This document shows, one piece after another, positions 26,279 through 35,327 of a stretch of 64,000 bases of DNA; position 1 is the stretch's first letter; each line of letters begins with the position of its first letter. This DNA is from Arenibacter algicola (GTDB lineage: Bacteria > Bacteroidota > Bacteroidia > Flavobacteriales > Flavobacteriaceae): positions 806,001-870,000 of the forward strand of contig NZ_JAHKPO010000003.1 of the NCBI RefSeq assembly GCF_018860365.1, read 5' to 3'. Under the pieces are notes generated by a model, which worked only from the letters and a program-made list of their open reading frames with translations, was not told where the DNA came from and made no database searches. The translations under genes were made by a program, and so were the position numbers.

Positions 26279-27334
26279 TTGGAAAAAAAAGAAAATAAGA
26301 TTGAACGTATCATAGCCAAGTCCTTTAAAGGTGAGCTGGATTCTAAAGAACAGATTTTCTTGGATCAATGGATTTCCTTGTCGCAAGAGAACAAAAAGAA
26401 ATTCGAGATTTACGAAAAATTGTGGAAAAGATCTGGAGAGTTGTTGTTGTCCAATACTATAGATGTAGAAGCATCACTCCTAAAAACCAAAAAACGTATA
26501 CCGGATTTTCGATTTAAAAGAAGATTCAGTTTTGGCAATCTTCGGGTTGCTGCAGCATTGATTCTTGCCATGGGGCTTGGATTCCTGTTCAATTACCTTC
26601 TAGGGGCCAACGATTTAATTGATGGTACATCCGGAACAGTGTACCAAGAGGTAAGGGCGTCCTATGGTACCCGTACCAAGCTACTTTTAGCGGACGGAAC
26701 CAATGTTTGGCTTAATTCAGGGAGTACACTTAAGTTCCCTGTTATTTTTGATAATACGGAGGAAAGGGTAGTAGAGTTAAATGGCGAAGGCTATTTTGAT
26801 GTAACCAAGAATGAATCAAAGCCATTTATTGTCAATACGGCCGGGTTGGATGTAAAGGTGTACGGTACCTCCTTCAATGTTTCCGCTTATGATGAATATG
26901 ACTCTATGGAAGTAGCCTTGGTGGAAGGGAAAGTGAGTTTGGTGCAAGGAGATAAAGGAAATAGAAAAGAGTATATGGTTTTGAACCCCAATGATGTGGT
27001 GGAGTGTAATATCAGCGAGAAAAGATTATCCCGTATCAGCGATTCCAAGATGAGTAGGTATACCGCATGGAAAGATGGCCAAATGGTTTTTTATGGGGAT
27101 CCAATAGATAAGGTTGTCAGTAGATTGGAAAAATGGTACAACGTGGATATTGAAATAAGTGACAAGGCCCTTGAAAATTATAGGTTCACAGCAACTTTTA
27201 ATGATGAAACCTTGGAGCAGGTTCTTAAACTGTTAAGTCTGTCTTCGCCTATGGAATATGAAATTTTGGCATCAAAAAAAATGAATGACGATAGCTTCAG
27301 TAGGAGGCAGGTAATATTGTCGATTAAAAAATAA
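26279..27334 (+). CDS. FecR-family anti-sigma factor (TTG start)
   Basis: Inner-membrane anti-sigma regulator of 351 aa. The cytoplasmic N-terminus (1-85) would bind the sigma factor. A transmembrane helix at about 88-108 (LRVAAALILAMGLGFLFNYLLG) is followed by a periplasmic FecR domain (125-215; GTRTKLLLADGTNVWLNSGS, GEGYFDV, VYGTSFNVSAY) and a DUF4974-type C-terminal domain (275-345; DKVVSRLEKWYNVDIEI) that meets the STN domain of SusC. No ATG lies in the N-terminal part and an in-frame TGA is at 26258-26260, so TTG at 26279 is the most likely start, though ATA or ATT cannot be excluded. It sits 162 bp before the SusC gene. The family call is firm. Confidence 0.93.
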   Translation: MEKKENKIERIIAKSFKGELDSKEQIFLDQWISLSQENKKKFEIYEKLWKRSGELLLSNTIDVEASLLKTKKRIPDFRFKRRFSFGNLRVAAALILAMGLGFLFNYLLGANDLIDGTSGTVYQEVRASYGTRTKLLLADGTNVWLNSGSTLKFPVIFDNTEERVVELNGEGYFDVTKNESKPFIVNTAGLDVKVYGTSFNVSAYDEYDSMEVALVEGKVSLVQGDKGNRKEYMVLNPNDVVECNISEKRLSRISDSKMSRYTAWKDGQMVFYGDPIDKVVSRLEKWYNVDIEISDKALENYRFTATFNDETLEQVLKLLSLSSPMEYEILASKKMNDDSFSRRQVILSIKK

Positions 27335-27402
27335 TAGCATTAACGAAAACTCTAACAAAAACAACTTAAACTTTCTTGCCTATGATAAGATGATTGAAAA
27401 AA

Positions 27403-27430
27403 ACAGGAAAGTGTTGACGCACTTCCCTGT
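27403..27430. terminator. Hairpin between FecR and SusC
   Basis: ACAGGAAAGTG (27403-27413) pairs with CACTTCCCTGT (27420-27430) with one mismatch. On the plus strand no U-tract follows, so it could be an attenuator or stability element for the FecR-SusC transcript. On the minus strand it is followed by TTTTTTTC and would act as a terminator of an antisense transcript. A second small repeat CCTGAA/TTCAGG lies at 27441-27459. Confidence 0.45.
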
Positions 27431-27496
27431 CTAAAATTTCCCTGAACTGAGAATTCAGGTAGTTAAATAGTATCAATTTAATACCAATCCAAAATT

Positions 27497-30400
27497 ATGA
27501 AAAAAAAGTTAATGGTTGGGAAAGCCTTTAAGGTGTTTCCGCCTTCCAAAATGTTCCTCATTATGAAATTATTTGTTCTAATTATTTGTTTGTCGTCATT
27601 CGCGGCTGTTCCTGTCTCTACTTATTCGCAGGATACAAAGCTTTCACTTAGTGTAGCGAATACTTCCATTAAGCAAGTGTTGACGGAAATAGAAGAAAAC
27701 AGTGAGTTTTATTTCGTGTACAACAATAACCTGGTTAATGTTGAGAGAAAAGTAAGTCTTGAGGTAAACAAATGGAAGATTTCCAAAATCCTGGATGCGA
27801 TTTTTGAAAATGATGAAGTGGTTTTTTCCCTTATGGACAGGCAGATAATAATTTCTCCAAAGAGCATGGCGGGTGTAAAGAATGCTGAGCAGAATATCGT
27901 AGAGGGTGTTGTTGTAGATGAATTTAATATTCCTTTGCCAGGGGTTTCTGTGGTCGTAAAAGGTACAAGTACTGGAGTGGTTACGGATTTTGATGGAAAT
28001 TATTCTATTGCTGCTGCTACCAATGATGTCTTGGTTTTCTCATACTTGGGTATGAAAACCCAAGAGGTTACCGTGACAGGCAGTTCTATGAATGTTAGCA
28101 TGGAGTCTGATATTATTGGTTTGGAAGAATTTGTGGCCATTGGTTATGGAGTCGCAAAGAAAAGTGACCTAACCGGGGCTGTTGTAAGTGTAGATGTGGA
28201 AAGAATGGCGGAAGTTCCCAATGTTTCTATTTTATCTGCTATGCAAGGTTCTGTCGCAGGATTGAATATCGGCGCTACAGATGCAGCTGGTGAAGATCCA
28301 ACCATCTCTATTAGGGGGCAGAATTCGCTTTCAAGCGGTGCTGCGGCAAATCAACCTCTAATTGTAGTGGATGGAATAATTTATAGGGGAAATCTTGTTG
28401 ATTTGAACAAGGCCGATATTGAATCTGTGGATGTTTTAAAGGATGCCAGTTCTGCCGCTATATACGGTTCTCAGGCTGCCAATGGTGTTATAATTATTAC
28501 CACTAAAAAAGGTAAGACAATAGGGAAGCCGGTAATTAACTATTCTGCTAGTTATACAATTCAGACGCCTACCAATACGGCTTTGGAGCCAATGCATACT
28601 GCCGAGCTTAAGGAATTTTTACCAGACGCATATTGGGCCGAAGGTTCCAGAACCGAAGAGTCAGGTTATTTGGATTCCGATCCTAGCTTTGATGTTACTA
28701 AGTATTTCGGTACTAATGAAATGATACAAGGTTATAATAATGGTACTGATAGTCTCTTGTATGATATTCTTACAGGTGATGGCTATATCAATAACCATAA
28801 TTTAAGTGTGACCGGGAGGTCCGAAAACTTTGGATACTTCTTTTCTGGAGGTTTAACGGATGTTAAAGGATTTGTGGTGAACGATACCTACAAGAAAGTA
28901 AATTATCGTATGAACTTGGATGCTACAATTAATGATTGGTTAAAGGTGGGTACGGAAACATTTGTTACCACCAGTGACTATGATGGCGAGACTCCACGTT
29001 ATGCTACGGCCTCATTGGTGATGCCATTTACGCCATTGTATGAGGATGATGGTGTTACGCCCAGGCAAACACTAGAGGGGACATGGACCAATCCTTTGTT
29101 GGATCTTGAAACTGATGATGAGGAAAAACATTTAAATCTTTTTGCCAATATTCATGCCGATGTAAAATTGCCAATAGATGGTTTAAATTATCGAATCAAC
29201 TTTTCGCAAAATTACAGAACTGTAGATCATAACAATTTTGACCCGACCGAATCCAATTTTACGGGCTATGGTTATAAAAATGCCTCTAAATATTATGATT
29301 GGACATTGGATAATATACTTAGCTATAACAAGACTTTTAATAGGGTGCATAATGTTAGTGCTACACTTCTTTATGGGGTGGAAGAACGAAATTATTCCTT
29401 TACAAATGTAAATGCTTCAAATTTTACCAATGATATATTAGGATATAATTCCCTAGAGGCCGGTGATGCAAGTTTGTATGGTGTAAATACAGGTGCTGAA
29501 AGGGAGCAGAGCTTGTATACTATGGGGCGCTTACAGTATAGCTATGACAGTAAATATTTATTAACAGGTACAGTTAGAAGAGATGGTTTCTCAGGTTTTG
29601 GAACCGAGGATAAAATTGGTGTCTTCCCGTCCATGGCATTTGGCTGGGTAGTTAGTAAGGAGAATTTTATCAATCAAGATTCTAAATGGTTGAATTATTT
29701 AAAACTTAGGGGTTCTTATGGTACTACAGGTCGTAGAGGTGTCGGTAGGTATGATACCCAGGCAGTTGTAAATGCAACGGTAGATGGTAATTATGGTTAT
29801 ATTTTTGGAGATGGCGGGTCTACCACTATTACACAGTCAATCTCATCTTTGGCCAATAATGAATTGGGTTGGGAGACTACTACAGGATTGAACTTAGGAG
29901 TTGATTTTGCCTTTTTAAATTCTAGATTAAGTGGTAATGTGGAATATTACAACAATTCTACAAAAGACATTCTTTATGCAATTGATTTGCCCACCACTTC
30001 CGGTTTTAGCAGTATCAACACCAATATTGGTGAAGTGGCAAACCACGGACTTGAATTTTCGTTGACCAGTAAATGGATCAATAATAGCGATTTTAAATGG
30101 GAAACAACCTTTAACTATTCCAGAAACAGAAATGAAATTGTTTCTGTTTTGGGAGCAGATGATGATGGTGATGGGATAGAGGATGATTTGGTTTCGGATC
30201 AACTATTCATAGGGGAACCTACGAATGTTATTTATGATTATGAAATTACTGGTATGTGGCAATTGGCCGACGAAGCAGCAGGAGATGTTCCTGATGGTTT
30301 TTATGCAGGTACTTATAAAATTGCAGATTTAAATGACGATGGCGCATATTCTTCCCTTGATGATAAAAAGATTTTAGGATATAGTGATCCTGGATATCGA

Positions 30401-30874
30401 TTTGGTATCGCCAACACGGTTCGTTACAAGAATTTTAGTTTGTACGCTTTTGTTAATTCGGTTCAAGGTGGTAAAGATTATTATTATGGAGAGGATTCCT
30501 TAATTTTTGGTTCGGCAAACACTGTTCTTGAACGATATGATTCACAAAATGTACCTACTGGAGGTTGGGATTATTGGATGCCGGAGAATACGGATGCTAG
30601 GTTTAGAAGATTGGATGTTTCCGCTTCCTATGAGGCCAAAAGATATATGCAAAGAAATTTTGTGCGTATTCAGGATGTTTCCCTTACCTATGATTTTGAT
30701 AGGAGCATACTTGAGAAACTTGGCTTTAGTAGCTTAAAGCTTTTTGTGAGCGGGAAAAACCTTCATACGTTTACAAAATGGCGCGGATGGGACCCAGAGA
30801 TAGGGTCAACCTATACATGGGGTTATAGTCCGGTTATGGCAAATTATTCAGTGGGCTTAAATGTTGAATTTTAA
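27497..30874 (+). CDS. SusC-like TonB-dependent transporter with N-terminal STN signalling domain
   Basis: Complete 1125-aa outer-membrane glycan transporter. The signal peptide ends near residue 44 (VSTYSQ). An STN domain (48-120; SIKQVLTEIEENSEFYFVYN) receives the DUF4974 end of FecR. A carboxypeptidase-regulatory-like domain (137-205; PLPGVSVVVKGTSTGVVTDFDGNYSI), the TonB-dependent plug (215-340; SIRGQNS, QPLIVVDGIIY, VDVLKDASSAAIYGSQAANGVI) and the barrel follow, ending NVEF. The STN domain, absent from many SusC proteins, ties expression of this locus to sugar loading through the upstream sigma/FecR pair. The SusD gene starts 10 bp after its stop. The call is firm; the oligosaccharide is inferred from the downstream GH2 and GH95 genes. 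Confidence 0.97.
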   Translation: MKKKLMVGKAFKVFPPSKMFLIMKLFVLIICLSSFAAVPVSTYSQDTKLSLSVANTSIKQVLTEIEENSEFYFVYNNNLVNVERKVSLEVNKWKISKILDAIFENDEVVFSLMDRQIIISPKSMAGVKNAEQNIVEGVVVDEFNIPLPGVSVVVKGTSTGVVTDFDGNYSIAAATNDVLVFSYLGMKTQEVTVTGSSMNVSMESDIIGLEEFVAIGYGVAKKSDLTGAVVSVDVERMAEVPNVSILSAMQGSVAGLNIGATDAAGEDPTISIRGQNSLSSGAAANQPLIVVDGIIYRGNLVDLNKADIESVDVLKDASSAAIYGSQAANGVIIITTKKGKTIGKPVINYSASYTIQTPTNTALEPMHTAELKEFLPDAYWAEGSRTEESGYLDSDPSFDVTKYFGTNEMIQGYNNGTDSLLYDILTGDGYINNHNLSVTGRSENFGYFFSGGLTDVKGFVVNDTYKKVNYRMNLDATINDWLKVGTETFVTTSDYDGETPRYATASLVMPFTPLYEDDGVTPRQTLEGTWTNPLLDLETDDEEKHLNLFANIHADVKLPIDGLNYRINFSQNYRTVDHNNFDPTESNFTGYGYKNASKYYDWTLDNILSYNKTFNRVHNVSATLLYGVEERNYSFTNVNASNFTNDILGYNSLEAGDASLYGVNTGAEREQSLYTMGRLQYSYDSKYLLTGTVRRDGFSGFGTEDKIGVFPSMAFGWVVSKENFINQDSKWLNYLKLRGSYGTTGRRGVGRYDTQAVVNATVDGNYGYIFGDGGSTTITQSISSLANNELGWETTTGLNLGVDFAFLNSRLSGNVEYYNNSTKDILYAIDLPTTSGFSSINTNIGEVANHGLEFSLTSKWINNSDFKWETTFNYSRNRNEIVSVLGADDDGDGIEDDLVSDQLFIGEPTNVIYDYEITGMWQLADEAAGDVPDGFYAGTYKIADLNDDGAYSSLDDKKILGYSDPGYRFGIANTVRYKNFSLYAFVNSVQGGKDYYYGEDSLIFGSANTVLERYDSQNVPTGGWDYWMPENTDARFRRLDVSASYEAKRYMQRNFVRIQDVSLTYDFDRSILEKLGFSSLKLFVSGKNLHTFTKWRGWDPEIGSTYTWGYSPVMANYSVGLNVEF

Positions 30875-30884
30875 AAATATTAAG

Positions 30885-32558
30885 ATGAAAAAAAATAGAT
30901 ATACAATAGTTTTTATATTCCTATTTCTTAGTTTCTTTTCATGTAAGGAAGATGAATGGTTGGAAGAGGAAGTTTTGGACTTCTACAGTGCAAATAATTC
31001 GTATCAGACTTTTGATCAGTTCAACCAGGCTGTGGCAAGTTTGTACAACTTGACTGATTTATATCATGTCTGGGCGGCATCATATGGCCCATTTGTTTGG
31101 AATTTTTCAACTGATATGGCTTATGCAGCAATTAATGCTACTTCAGGATTGAATTCTTATTCGGCTTCCCTAACAGCAGATAATACTTATGTAATAAATC
31201 TTTGGACGCGTTATTATTCAATAGTTTTTGATGCCAATGTTGTTTTGGGAAGAATTGATGGGGAAGACACCGAGTTCGATACTGAAGAGCAACGTACTGT
31301 TCTGAAGGCAGAAGCAAGTTTCTTGAGGGCCTTTTCCTATAGGAATTTGGCTCATTTATATGGAGGTGTGCCTCTTGTGTTGGAAGAGACTACCGAAGCT
31401 AAAAGAGATTATGTTAGGGCTAGCCTCGATGAGGTGTATGCTCAAATTATTAGTGATTTGGAGTATGCCGCTGCCAATTTGCCCGATGTAGGTGACATAT
31501 GGGAGGAAGGTAGGTTGACCAATGCTGCTGCATATCATATGTTAGCTGAATTGTATATAAGTACGGGAGAGTATGATAAGGCCATTGCCAGTGCTACGGC
31601 AGTAATAGATAATCCTGATTATGCCTTAATGACATCTCGTTTTGGAAGTAAGGTGGATGAGGATGGAGATGTATATGGTGATCTTTTTAGAAGAGGTAAC
31701 CAAAACCGTAATTCAGGTAATACCGAAGGTATTTGGGTTGCGCAGTACGAATACAATGTTACTGGTGGTGGCCGTGGTAGTATTTTGACTCAATATCTTT
31801 GTCCCGGATATTACAACTTAACTGGATTGGATGGAAATCCGCTATTTTTTGCTCCTACAACCCAGAATGGGGGTAGGGGTATAGGATGGTTTGCCCCTTC
31901 AGATTATGTTTTGGAGGATATCTGGGAGGGTGATCCCAATGATATGCGTAATTCTGAATATAACATTATTCGGGACCTGGTGGCCGATAATCCGGAGTCT
32001 GCATATTATGGGAAAAATATTGTTGCTGACAATGCATTTGATCAGAGTGGTAATACAACATATAATAGGTATTGGAATGCTATTTTCGCCAAAGCGACCC
32101 CGATTAACGATTTTCCAGATGAAGTGATGGTTGATTATGAAACAGGTGAGGTAACGAGAAATGCTTCTCAAACTTTTAGGGACCATTATAATATTCGTTT
32201 GGCAGAAACCTATCTTTTAAGGGCAGAAGCCTACCTAAACAACGGTGACCTGGCCAATGCTGCCGAGGATATTAATGCTGTTAGGGCAAGATCCAATGCG
32301 ATCCCAGTGGAAGAAGGAGATGTGGATATAGATTATATTCTTGACGAAAGGGCTAGGGAATTAACTTGGGAAGAATCTAGATTAATGACCTTGAATAGAT
32401 TAGGGCTAATAGATGAAAGAAGAAACTTACATCATCCATTTAACAATGGTAAGTATGAAAGTTTCCTTATAGAGGATTTCCATAATCTTTGGCCAATACC
32501 CAATCGGGAGATCGAAAGGAATACAGAGGCTGTATTGGAGCAGAATCCAGGTTATTAA
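30885..32558 (+). CDS. SusD-like surface glycan-binding lipoprotein
   Basis: SusD-family lipoprotein of 557 aa. I use the ATG at 30885 (MKKNRYTIV), which gives a lipoprotein signal ending FFSC (Cys20); an in-frame ATG at 30861 would overlap the SusC gene by 14 bp. Family blocks are SYQTFDQFNQAVASLYN, EASFLRAFSYRNLAHLYGGVPLV, AAYHMLAELYISTGEYDKAI, YLLRAEAYLNNGDLANAAEDINAVR, and the C-terminal LWPIPNREIERN. With the SusC before it, it forms the glycan import complex. A strong terminator follows, so GH2 and GH95 are read from a separate start. Confidence 0.96.
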   Translation: MKKNRYTIVFIFLFLSFFSCKEDEWLEEEVLDFYSANNSYQTFDQFNQAVASLYNLTDLYHVWAASYGPFVWNFSTDMAYAAINATSGLNSYSASLTADNTYVINLWTRYYSIVFDANVVLGRIDGEDTEFDTEEQRTVLKAEASFLRAFSYRNLAHLYGGVPLVLEETTEAKRDYVRASLDEVYAQIISDLEYAAANLPDVGDIWEEGRLTNAAAYHMLAELYISTGEYDKAIASATAVIDNPDYALMTSRFGSKVDEDGDVYGDLFRRGNQNRNSGNTEGIWVAQYEYNVTGGGRGSILTQYLCPGYYNLTGLDGNPLFFAPTTQNGGRGIGWFAPSDYVLEDIWEGDPNDMRNSEYNIIRDLVADNPESAYYGKNIVADNAFDQSGNTTYNRYWNAIFAKATPINDFPDEVMVDYETGEVTRNASQTFRDHYNIRLAETYLLRAEAYLNNGDLANAAEDINAVRARSNAIPVEEGDVDIDYILDERARELTWEESRLMTLNRLGLIDERRNLHHPFNNGKYESFLIEDFHNLWPIPNREIERNTEAVLEQNPGY

Positions 32559-32599
32559 ATTTAGTATAATAAGCTGATAATATTCGTAAATTCTTAATA

Positions 32600-32636
32600 A
32601 AAAGGGGTGAGTTCGTTAGAATTTCACCCCTTTTTA
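32600..32636 (+). terminator. Rho-independent terminator after the second SusCD pair
   Basis: AAAAGGGGTGA (32600-32610) pairs with TCACCCCTTTT (32624-32634) around a 13-nt loop and is followed by T residues, about 40 bp past the SusD stop. Symmetry of the A- and T-runs means it could also work on the other strand. Confidence 0.85.
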
Positions 32637-32744
32637 AATAAAGGTTACAAATTCTTTTGTTACTAAATAAAGTAGGGATAATTTAGAGCCTTGATCTTTA
32701 AGGAATCAATTAAGAAGTAATATCAAAACGTAGCAAATCTAACG

Positions 32745-35255
32745 ATGAAACAATCTAAACAGAGGAATTTTTTTAAGGACATTTTATTTACTGTAGGTCT
32801 GTCCCTATTTGTACTTAATTTTTACAGTTGTAATAGTGCAGATGCACCGACAAAAGCACCAAGGGAAAAAATTAAATTCGATTTTGATTGGAAATTTACA
32901 AAGGGCGATTTTCCAGAAGCTTCACAACTATCTTTTAACGATAGTAAATGGGAATCCGTAGATGTGCCTCATGATTGGAGCATAGCAGGGCCTTTTTTAA
33001 AGGAAAACCCGGCAGGGAATGTAGGGGCATATGCTCCTGGAGGTATTGGATGGTATAGAAAAAATTTCACTTTGGATAAATCCGACAAGGACTCCAAGGT
33101 CACCATCGAGTTTGGCGGTGTCTATATGAACAGTGAGGTCTGGATAAATGGAAATTATTTAGGAAAGAGACCTTTTGGTTACATTAGTTTTAATTATGAT
33201 CTAACTCCCTATCTTAATTTTGGGGAAGAAAATGTACTATCCGTAAGGGTGGATAATTCCAAGGAACCCAGTGCAAGGTGGTTTACGGGTTCCGGTATCT
33301 ACAGACATGTTTGGCTGGTAAAGACAAATAAGCTTCATATTGATAGATATGGGGTGTATGTAACAACTTCTTCCATTACCGAGGACAATGCTGCGGTAGA
33401 GATAAATACGCAGGTTCTAAATGGATTGGAAGATTCCAAGGAATTTACCTTGGTCAATAAAGTATATGATGCCAATAATCAATTGGTAGCCGAGCACCAA
33501 TCCCAAGCCAACATCTTAGGGAACCAAGAAGAGAAAATCCGTCAGAACTTAACCGTGAGCAAGCCCAATTTATGGTCTCCGGAGAATCCATATCTCTACA
33601 CCCTGAAAACAGAGGTTAGGCTAAATGATGAAGTAGTGGATGAGGTGTCTACCAATATGGGAATACGCAGTATTAAGTTTACAGCAGATAATGGTTTTTT
33701 CCTAAACGGTGTAAATACAAAATTGAAAGGGGTTAACAACCATAGTGATTTGGGAGCCTTGGGTGCGGCGATGAACGATAAGGTTCTGGAAAGAAGACTT
33801 AAAATATTAAAGGAGATGGGTTGTAATGCCATCCGTACTGCACATAATCCTCCTAGTGAAGTGCTATTGGATCTATGTGATAAAATGGGCTTTATGGTGA
33901 TGGACGAGGCCTTTGATGAATGGATCGAATCCTGGCCATTTGGAAATAAAAAGAAAGAAGGCAAGGCAAAATACGGTTACCACCTCTACTTTGAGGATTG
34001 GGCGGAAAAGGACCTTACGGAATTAATTAGAAGAGATCGTAACCATCCGTCCATAGTCCTTTGGAGTGTGGGTAATGAAATACCCGATGCCTGCTTTGTA
34101 GAAGGAACGGAACGTTTGAAAGTACTTATGGATGTGGTTAGGCGTGAAGACGCTACAAGACCCATCACTTGCGGTATAACACACATGCATTTGGCCAATG
34201 AAAGTGGATTCGCCAGTATTTTGGATGTTACCGGTTATAATGGAGGCGGAGGCTCTGCTTTTATGTATGAACAAGACCGTGAAACTTACCCCGAAAGAAA
34301 ATTTGTAGCTACCGAGGTGCCACATACTTTTCAGACGCGTGGTGTTTACCAAAGTAAATCATGGGTCCGTGGAAAAAACCCATTGGGAGGTATTATGGAA
34401 GTTCCGGACCTAACAGATGAGGAAGTATTTGGTGAGGTCAGTAAGTATTACAGTTCCTCTTATGACAATTCCATGGTACGTATTTCTGCCAGGGATTCCT
34501 GGAGGCGAACAAGGGATTTTCCTTATATGGCAGGGGAATTTAGATGGACAGGTTTCGACTATTTGGGAGAGTCCATGTTTGGATGGCCGGCAAAACTTTG
34601 GAATTTTGGTATAATAGATATGTGTGGCTTTCCTAAGGATACCTATTATTTTTATCAAAGTCAATGGACAGAGGAGCCTATGGTGCATATTCTTCCGCAT
34701 TGGAATTGGGAAGGTAAGGAAGGTGTAGAAATTCCTGTTGTGGCTTACTCCAATTGTGATAGTGTTGAATTGTTACTTAATGGCAAATCGCTTGGCAAAA
34801 AGGAAATGGGAGATCTTATGGATTTAATGTGGAAAGTTCCTTATGAAGCAGGAACCTTAATTGCAAGGGGTTATAAAGACGGCAAGATGGTTTGTGAGAA
34901 AGTAATTACTACTGCTGACGCCCCTGCTAAAATTGAATTATTGGCAGATGCCAAGGTCATAGATGCCAACGGACAGGATGTGGTTCATGTAGAGGTAAAT
35001 ATATTGGACGCCAACAACAATTTTGTTCCGGATGCTTCCAATAATATAAAATTCACAGTAGAAGGGGAGGCAACTATTTTGGCCGTGGATAACGGTGACC
35101 CAAAAAGTGAGGAAAGTTTTGTGGGAGATACAAGAAAGGCCTTTAATGGTAAATGTATAATAATAGTAAAGGCCACAAAAAAGAGTGGACAGATTACCAT
35201 AACGGCCGAAGGAGAAGGCCTGGAAGGAGCCAAAGTTGTAGCGAAATCAATTTAA
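32745..35255 (+). CDS. GH2 glycosidase, beta-galactosidase-like, lipoprotein
   Basis: Retaining glycosidase of 836 aa. The lipoprotein signal ends LNFYSC (Cys29). Domain order is sugar-binding jelly roll (45-195; VPHDWSIAGPF, GIGWYRKNF), Ig-like (200-305), TIM barrel (310-620) and C-terminal Ig-like domains. Glu445 in SVGNEIPD is the expected acid/base. Glu524 in FVATEVPH is the probable nucleophile. NAIRTAHNPPS at 361-371 is the usual GH2 barrel motif. Beta-galactosidase is the commonest activity for this architecture, but beta-glucuronidase or other GH2 activities cannot be excluded. It follows the SusD terminator by about 110 bp and precedes two GH95 genes, so the three look like one operon removing beta-galactosyl and alpha-fucosyl units. 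Confidence 0.92.
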   Translation: MKQSKQRNFFKDILFTVGLSLFVLNFYSCNSADAPTKAPREKIKFDFDWKFTKGDFPEASQLSFNDSKWESVDVPHDWSIAGPFLKENPAGNVGAYAPGGIGWYRKNFTLDKSDKDSKVTIEFGGVYMNSEVWINGNYLGKRPFGYISFNYDLTPYLNFGEENVLSVRVDNSKEPSARWFTGSGIYRHVWLVKTNKLHIDRYGVYVTTSSITEDNAAVEINTQVLNGLEDSKEFTLVNKVYDANNQLVAEHQSQANILGNQEEKIRQNLTVSKPNLWSPENPYLYTLKTEVRLNDEVVDEVSTNMGIRSIKFTADNGFFLNGVNTKLKGVNNHSDLGALGAAMNDKVLERRLKILKEMGCNAIRTAHNPPSEVLLDLCDKMGFMVMDEAFDEWIESWPFGNKKKEGKAKYGYHLYFEDWAEKDLTELIRRDRNHPSIVLWSVGNEIPDACFVEGTERLKVLMDVVRREDATRPITCGITHMHLANESGFASILDVTGYNGGGGSAFMYEQDRETYPERKFVATEVPHTFQTRGVYQSKSWVRGKNPLGGIMEVPDLTDEEVFGEVSKYYSSSYDNSMVRISARDSWRRTRDFPYMAGEFRWTGFDYLGESMFGWPAKLWNFGIIDMCGFPKDTYYFYQSQWTEEPMVHILPHWNWEGKEGVEIPVVAYSNCDSVELLLNGKSLGKKEMGDLMDLMWKVPYEAGTLIARGYKDGKMVCEKVITTADAPAKIELLADAKVIDANGQDVVHVEVNILDANNNFVPDASNNIKFTVEGEATILAVDNGDPKSEESFVGDTRKAFNGKCIIIVKATKKSGQITITAEGEGLEGAKVVAKSI

Positions 35256-35327
35256 ATGATTTGTCCACAAAAAAGAATAATGAAAGAAGCTTTTCAATTT
35301 CAAGGTAGAAAAATATACAGTTTAGTT

